The notes under the pieces are model-generated. The model was not told where the DNA came from. It searched no databases and worked only from the letters and a program-made list of their open reading frames with translations. This document shows positions 58,451 through 64,000 of a stretch of 64,000 nucleotides of DNA, piece by piece. Origin of the DNA: Topomyia yanbarensis (taxonomy: Eukaryota; Arthropoda; Insecta; Diptera; Culicidae); contig NC_080671.1 in assembly GCF_030247195.1 (NCBI RefSeq), forward strand, positions 211,390,361 through 211,454,360, read 5' to 3'. How positions within the stretch are numbered: the stretch's first letter is position 1; the number at the start of each line of letters is the position of its first letter. The position numbers were made by a program, and so were the translations under genes.

Positions 58451-61400
58451 TTATAGCAATTTAAATAGGTTAGTTTCCTTAAGAAATTTAACTATACTCT
58501 CCTCATTTTTCCTGTCGTTGCGCAGAGCCGCTCGCAGACTAGTCGACTCGATGTCGTGCTTCCTTCTAACGTCGTCGTACTTTCTGCAGTGGAGGATCAC
58601 ATGGCGGACATCTACAACGATCCCACAGCAGTCGCACACTGGTGGTGAAGTTTTCTTTAGCAGAAAGTCGTGTGTTAGCCGGGTATGCCCTATTCGAAGC
58701 CGGGTAAGAACTCGCTGTTCGGCCGAATTCTCGCGGTCAGTCCACTTCACTGTGTCGAATTTAACTTCGCGAAGTTTTACTTCAGTGGACGCTAACCACC
58801 GACGGTACCATTGGTTTCGGATAGCTGTTTTTATGTGCTTGACGGCGTCTGCCCCCGGAACAGATATAGCTAATGGAGCAATGTTCCTCGCTTCTCCAGC
58901 GAGTCTGTCTGCCTCCTCGTTGCCACGGATGCCAGCGTGACCTGGAATCCAGCAAAGCTTGATTGAACGATTTCGTAACAGGTTTTCAATTTCCTGGATC
59001 CACGGGTGCTGGGATGTGCCGGCTTCGATTGCCGATAAACAGCTAGCCGAATCGGACATTATTACTAAGTCGCTGACCGTGTTGAATGTTGTTAGCGCTG
59101 TTTTTATTGCGAATGCCTCTGCCGAGAAAACACTGCATTGCTGTGGAAGACCAAGTGACTGTTGGAAGTGTTCTCCAAATACTCCGGCGCCTACTGCGGT
59201 ATCGTCTTTTGAGCCATCAGTGTAGACGATTGTTGAACGGCTGAGATGGTTTGTCAGGAGCTCTTGAACAACTGGACGAACAATTCCCGAGGGGTCTCCA
59301 GCTTTTACGCGCTTCTTAATTTCCCAAAGGATTTGGGGCGTGCGATCGTACCACTTTCGATCAGTTAGTCGCGTTCGGGTGTAGATGTTTGGGAGAGGAG
59401 TTTCGACTATATCTGTCAAACTTTCGGAAACTCGGCAAACCAGGGGGAGGTCAGCATTCTCCCTGCTGTTTCCCAACATTCTGATGGCTAATTGGGCTAC
59501 AGTTTGGAGAATCAGAAGATCTAACGGTAAAGTACCTGCTTCAGCCATAATGGCTATGATCGGGCTGGTGACGTATGCTCCAGATGCATATCTGATCATC
59601 TTGTTGTATGCGGGTGCCAGGGTTTTGATGACAGCATCTCCACCCCTACTAACGAGTCCTATGCCATACAACAGTCGCGAAGTAATAATTGCGGATCCAA
59701 TTTGCAGTAAAGATGAGCGTTGACCACGGGGAAGTTTGGCACCGATCATCTTCAGGATGCGCAGCCTAGATTCGCATGCCTTCTTCGTCAATTTGCAGTG
59801 CGCTACGAAGTTGAGTGATCGATCGAGGGTAACGCCGAGAATTTTCAGGCGTGTTTCTGTCGGTATAGCCACTCGATCTATCGTGATTGCTTGACTGGGT
59901 GCACGTCGGGCATTAGGGCTACAATAGAAGATGCTGGATTTCGTTGCAGATATCGTAAATCCAACACTTCTTGCCCATTTATGGACGGCTTTTACTGCTG
60001 ACTGAAGCTTTCGATAAAGCGGCTGGTCTTTCTTCCCCCAAACTACGAGTAGGATATCGTCGGCGTACAACAAGATCTTCACAGTGTTCGGAACCACGCG
60101 AAAGATGGGTTGAATGGCCACGAGAAACAGCGTAACCGAGAGCACTGAGCCTTGTGGCACACCGTTTTCCAGCGGATGCGCGGGCGATAAGTAACCCTCT
60201 ACATTAACCTGGAACGATCTTTCTGTCAGGAAGCTGTTCAACACGTTGATCATTCTACCGCGTATCTGCCATTTCTGTAGTGTTCGTAGTATGCCATACC
60301 TCCACGTAGTATCGTAAGCCTTGGACAAGTCAAGCGACGCTATCAGGCAGTGCTCGTCACGGTCGGGTAATGACCTCTCCAACTCCGCAAAATATGTGTC
60401 AGTGCCCCGACCGGACCTGAAGGCATGTTGTCGTTTGTCGAGACGCCCGTTCGCCTCTAGTTCAGTGGTCAGCCGTCGGTTGACTATTCGCTCGAAAACC
60501 TTCGCCATACAGCTCGTTAGGGTGATTGGACGGAAAGCAGCTGGACCCGCGTCATTCGAGTTTGGCTTTGGAATTGGTACGATGATTCCAGTTCGCCAAC
60601 AAGGTGGGAATACGCCACTACGCCATATTCTATTGAATAGTTCCAACATGGCAGTTTTCACCGACAACGGCAGTCGCTGAAGCATTGGATAACCGATGCA
60701 GTCCGGGCCTGAAGAGCCACTTCGTCCTCTATCGAGTGACCACAGCAGCTCGTTCAGAGTGAAGTCTGTGTTGTAAGTATCGTCGGTATCTGGCGAGAAA
60801 TTCACGCGGTTTCGTTCGGCCTTTTCCTTCTCTCTTTGGAACAATGGCGAGTAGCTGGAGGTGGCGGATCGTTCGCTGTAATGTTGTGCCAGTTCTTCAG
60901 CTACTTCTTCAGCCTTATCCGTGTAGCCGCTGGATCGCTTGATGACAGTTGGTCGATGCTGACGTTTCCCTCTCAACCTGTTCACTGTCTGCCACATCTC
61001 CGTCTCACTGGAACTTGGAGATATCTTCGCGACGAATTCCTCCCACGATCGCTGTTTGGCATCATGGATCGACTTTCTTGCAGCTGCATGCGCCTCTTGG
61101 AAGTGTTTAAGTGCATCAGCTTTCCGTGGGTCTTCTGCTTGAATACGCCTTAGTGCTCTCAGTGTTTTTCTTCTCGTTTTGATGGCCGCTTTAACCTCCG
61201 GACACCACCACGGAACCGCTTTGGGACCGACTCTGCCGGTTGTGCGGGGTATCGCAGTGTTTGCTGCTTTAATCAAACGGTCAACGAAACAGTCAATTGA
61301 TATTTCGGCACCCGGTCGAATAGCGCTGGCGGTTAGACGTTCGTAAGTTGTCCAATCCGCTTGGTCGTAAATCCATTTCTGTCTTTTCGTTGGAGTATGT

Positions 61401-63130
61401 GACAGTCCGGGAGTGGAAACGAGAATTGGAAAATGGTCACTATTATGGGTGTCCGGGAGAGTTCGCCAAATGAATTTCGAGGCTACAGTTTCAGAACAGA
61501 TCGAGAGGTCAATAGCTGAAGTGACACCGGTAGCTGGATCAATCCGGGTATGCGATCCGTCGTTGAGAATGACTAGTCTTTCCGATAATGTTTTCTCGGC
61601 GATAAAGTAGCCTAGTGCAGTAGATTTATTGGAACCCCAGCAGATATGGTGCGCGTTGAAGTCGCCCAGTACAAGTACCGGACGTGGGAGCTGCTCAAAG
61701 AATTCTCCCAGTTGCTCTTGACATTGTTGAGTACTGGGAGGGACGTAGATCGACACCACCGTCATTTGATGTGGCAGTTGTATCCGAACAGCGATTGCTT
61801 GAATATTGCCACCGACCTCAAGTCTCTCGAAGGGTACACCATCCCGAATGGCGAGCCCTACCCCTTGTTGCCAGTATCGGCGACTCCCAGTCTCAAGTAG
61901 TAGAGTGTAGTTGTTACCGACGAAATCTGCTGAGATCACTCGGTTGTCGAGCTTTGTTTCTTGTAACGCTATCAAGCTCGGTTCGTATTGGGCGATCAGC
62001 TGCTTAAGGTCACTGATATTGGAGCGCAGACCCCGAATGATCCACTGCAGTGCGAAACTTTTGCTATTACGAGTGGTGATTGTCGCTGACGAAGACGATG
62101 TTGATGGCGAACGTCTACGAGATCGTATTGGCTCGCCGATAGGGTTCCTCGACGTGGTTGGTAGATCGGTGTTCTGGAGCTGCTGTTGTGATGTGCCTTC
62201 ACCGGCGGAAAGCCAGGAGGAAAATTGCGAGGACTGTATATCCGGGAGGTAGGGACAGTCCTCTTCCCCCCGGTCGATCCCTTCGTGATGAAGTGGGGAA
62301 GCTACTTTCTTCTCTTCTTCCCCAAACCGGTTATTCGTTCGATGCGTGCTGGTCACATCTGTAACGGGATAAACCGCAACAGAATCCGTTCGTGAGCGAG
62401 GTGGAATAGGACTGACCTGTGGGACGTCTAGCCCCACAGTGCCAGCCGCTGTCGAAACTACTACACGATTGCTTCCAGAACTGCCGACAGCGACCGGCAC
62501 TGGGGAAAGACTTTGTGTAGTTTTCGATGTTTGCTTCGACGCTACTGTTGTGTTGGCAGCTGTTCCATCCCGAAACGAATATCTCGATGGACCTTCTCCG
62601 GGCGACAGCGTGTGGTGATGTGGAAGGAGCGTGTCGTCGATGTTGTCAGTCAAACCTTTAAGAACATCAGAACAAGCAGTACCTGCAAGGGGATTGACAA
62701 TTTCGGAACTGACCTGAGGAAGGTCCAGCCCCACAGTGCCAACCGCTGTCGTACAAACTACACTATTATGCTCACGAACACCGACTGCGGTCGGCACTGG
62801 GGATAGACTTTGTGTAGTTCTGCTGATCTCCTTCTGTTCGTCGATCGTGGGTTTTTGGTCAGCTGGTTTACAAGCTGTAGTGGTGAAATCGGTGTTCCTA
62901 TCGGCCACATAGGTGAATTCACTATCAACGGGTTGGGGTATGACGGCCCGGATAGTTCCTTCATCCTGCTGTGCTTGCGTTGGAAGGAGTACTACACTTT
63001 CCTCTCTTCCAAACCGATCTATCTCGTGGTCAGTATTCGTGCGTGGGTTGTCGTTGGTATCCAAACGTTGATGAAAATGAGAATCATCGAAGAGGCTGGC
63101 TAGGAGGCGTCTCGGTAATCTCAATTTCAT
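58451..63130 (-). CDS. ORF2 polyprotein of element J (1559 aa), open, endonuclease Asn changed
   Basis: ATG at 63130 (MKLRLPRRLL), inside the ORF1 end. Uninterrupted: extension with two repeat units (1 to about 357), endonuclease, RT with YADD, RNase H with YTDGS and GNEEADRLAG, and C-terminal CCHC motif. The endonuclease start reads FALQWIIRGLR where all the other copies have WNIRGLR: AAC to ATC at 62039-62041, residue 364. This Asn matches the metal/active-site Asn of the AP endonuclease fold (WN.. motif), so nicking may be lost although the frame is open. The RT and RNase H look fully competent. Confidence 0.92.
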   Translation of the reverse strand: MKLRLPRRLLASLFDDSHFHQRLDTNDNPRTNTDHEIDRFGREESVVLLPTQAQQDEGTIRAVIPQPVDSEFTYVADRNTDFTTTACKPADQKPTIDEQKEISRTTQSLSPVPTAVGVREHNSVVCTTAVGTVGLDLPQVSSEIVNPLAGTACSDVLKGLTDNIDDTLLPHHHTLSPGEGPSRYSFRDGTAANTTVASKQTSKTTQSLSPVPVAVGSSGSNRVVVSTAAGTVGLDVPQVSPIPPRSRTDSVAVYPVTDVTSTHRTNNRFGEEEKKVASPLHHEGIDRGEEDCPYLPDIQSSQFSSWLSAGEGTSQQQLQNTDLPTTSRNPIGEPIRSRRRSPSTSSSSATITTRNSKSFALQWIIRGLRSNISDLKQLIAQYEPSLIALQETKLDNRVISADFVGNNYTLLLETGSRRYWQQGVGLAIRDGVPFERLEVGGNIQAIAVRIQLPHQMTVVSIYVPPSTQQCQEQLGEFFEQLPRPVLVLGDFNAHHICWGSNKSTALGYFIAEKTLSERLVILNDGSHTRIDPATGVTSAIDLSICSETVASKFIWRTLPDTHNSDHFPILVSTPGLSHTPTKRQKWIYDQADWTTYERLTASAIRPGAEISIDCFVDRLIKAANTAIPRTTGRVGPKAVPWWCPEVKAAIKTRRKTLRALRRIQAEDPRKADALKHFQEAHAAARKSIHDAKQRSWEEFVAKISPSSSETEMWQTVNRLRGKRQHRPTVIKRSSGYTDKAEEVAEELAQHYSERSATSSYSPLFQREKEKAERNRVNFSPDTDDTYNTDFTLNELLWSLDRGRSGSSGPDCIGYPMLQRLPLSVKTAMLELFNRIWRSGVFPPCWRTGIIVPIPKPNSNDAGPAAFRPITLTSCMAKVFERIVNRRLTTELEANGRLDKRQHAFRSGRGTDTYFAELERSLPDRDEHCLIASLDLSKAYDTTWRYGILRTLQKWQIRGRMINVLNSFLTERSFQVNVEGYLSPAHPLENGVPQGSVLSVTLFLVAIQPIFRVVPNTVKILLYADDILLVVWGKKDQPLYRKLQSAVKAVHKWARSVGFTISATKSSIFYCSPNARRAPSQAITIDRVAIPTETRLKILGVTLDRSLNFVAHCKLTKKACESRLRILKMIGAKLPRGQRSSLLQIGSAIITSRLLYGIGLVSRGGDAVIKTLAPAYNKMIRYASGAYVTSPIIAIMAEAGTLPLDLLILQTVAQLAIRMLGNSRENADLPLVCRVSESLTDIVETPLPNIYTRTRLTDRKWYDRTPQILWEIKKRVKAGDPSGIVRPVVQELLTNHLSRSTIVYTDGSKDDTAVGAGVFGEHFQQSLGLPQQCSVFSAEAFAIKTALTTFNTVSDLVIMSDSASCLSAIEAGTSQHPWIQEIENLLRNRSIKLCWIPGHAGIRGNEEADRLAGEARNIAPLAISVPGADAVKHIKTAIRNQWYRRWLASTEVKLREVKFDTVKWTDRENSAEQRVLTRLRIGHTRLTHDFLLKKTSPPVCDCCGIVVDVRHVILHCRKYDDVRRKHDIESTSLRAALRNDRKNEESIVKFLKETNLFKLL

Positions 63131-64000
63131 CGTCTGAATATTCCATAGTTTCGTTGGTGGTAGTGGCAGCGGTTTTTTTTGGTGGTGGGCTTAGGTTATC
63201 CGGTGAGGTTGCCGTTGGTTTGCTGAACGGGGTTTGTTGTTTCTGTGGTCTTCCTCGTTTTGAGTCCGTATTTATCGCTGGTGAGTTGTTCCTGGATCGT
63301 GTTATTGGCCCGGCAGTCTGATTCGTTGGTTTTTGTTCTTTACTGTGCTGTGGTTTTTCTTGGCTGGCGGAATGTTGTTTGATGTACGCCATCATTTGCT
63401 CAATTTTCTCGTCCTTGCGTTTGTTCTCTGCCAGAAGTTTAACGATCTGCTCATCCTTCTTCTTCATTGTCTGCTCCAGTTCTTTCAATTTATTCAGGAT
63501 CTCGTTTGATTGCGCTGCAGCCTGGGCGTAACTTCCAAGATTTTGCTGTTCAGCTCGTTTGCGCGCTTCCGTGAATGTCAAATTGTCGCGGATTTTTATT
63601 TTGATGACCTCTACTTCTTTTTTGTAATTTGGACATTGGCGGCTTGTTGGTTGGTTTACAATTTAGGCAAAACTGGGGTGCTCGACATTTTTCTTCGCTT
63701 TGATGTTCTCCAGAGCAGTCAGGACAACGTTGTGGGCCAGGACAGCGAACACGCGTATGGCCGTATTTAAAGCAACCATAGCAGAGCATCGGGTTTGGGA
63801 AGTACGGGCGAGTTGGGACGCGAAGCAAACCGATCTTCATGTATTCTGGGTATGTGGTCTTGCAGAAGGTCAAGATGAGTGCTGGCGTATTCACTCTGTT
63901 TTCGGCTTCTTTACGTGTAATTCGCTGCACACGAATCACTCCCTGGCTTATAATTTCTTGTAAGACTTCCTTTTCTTCCAAGTGAATCAGATCGTAGCAG
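63084..64000 (-). pseudogene. ORF1 of element J, 8-nt deletion, start beyond the window
   Basis: The 3' portion of ORF1. Two complete knuckles (second CPDCSGEHQSEEKC), then the same 8-nt deletion as in E and G near 63655, giving the same shifted tail that ends at 63550. The coiled coil and basic tail remain in another frame to 63084. The beginning lies to the right of the window. Confidence 0.9.

Larger units (their letters stand above)
58318..64000 (-). mobile_element. Element J: ORF2 open, ORF1 damaged, runs off the right edge
   Basis: From the (TTG)6 tail through a complete ORF2 into ORF1, which is cut by the window end. The 3' UTR and ORF2 are of the B type; ORF1 is of the E/G type, including the 8-nt deletion. 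Confidence 0.93.

Overview
The window holds almost nothing but non-LTR retrotransposons. Ten copies of one family (called A to J here, left to right) lie end to end, all on the minus strand. Each copy's 3' tail, a short (TTG)n run on the plus strand ((CAA)n on the element strand), sits directly against the 5' end of the copy to its left. I see no ordinary host gene. A complete copy is about 6.9 kb. It has a long 5' leader, an ORF1 (gag-like, three CCHC knuckles, coiled coil), and an ORF2 overlapping ORF1 by 47 nt. ORF2 carries a long N-terminal extension, an AP-type endonuclease, a reverse transcriptase with YADD, an RNase H and a C-terminal CCHC motif. This order is typical of the I group of LINEs in insects. 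The proteins look most like mosquito copies known to me, so I infer an insect, probably a dipteran; this is inference from family resemblance, not proof.

Layout: A 1-5616 (3' end off the window, 5' end cut inside ORF1); B 5621-12285; C 12286-19148 (the only copy with both ORFs open and all catalytic motifs kept); an (AAT)49 tract; D 19295-25934; E 25944-32665; F 32680-36272 (5' half lost); G 36271-44612 (3' end lost, split by a 2.1-kb insertion); H 44627-51653; I 51654-58317; J 58318 to the right edge (ORF2 open, but a conserved endonuclease Asn is changed). The E-F block and the G-H block are copies of one another: a tandem segmental duplication of about 9.8 kb whose breakpoint is at 36271-36272. 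The insertion in G is absent from E, so it came after the duplication.

The insertion (about 40303-42399) has a 13-bp inverted repeat near its ends. It carries a decayed, intron-less histone H3 gene with a TATA box and a histone-type 3' stem-loop, then about two and a half copies of a 400-bp unit containing a TATA box. I see no transposase in it.

The main biological point is the array itself. Every copy points the same way, the 5' ends are cut at different places, and the missing 5' parts do not reappear on the far side of the next copy. This is what repeated addition of elements to a free end would leave, as in the HeT-A/TART telomere arrays of Drosophila, but here the family belongs to the RNase H-bearing I group and not the Jockey group. 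Repeated site-specific insertion next to its own ends, or amplification by unequal crossing over, are the alternatives.
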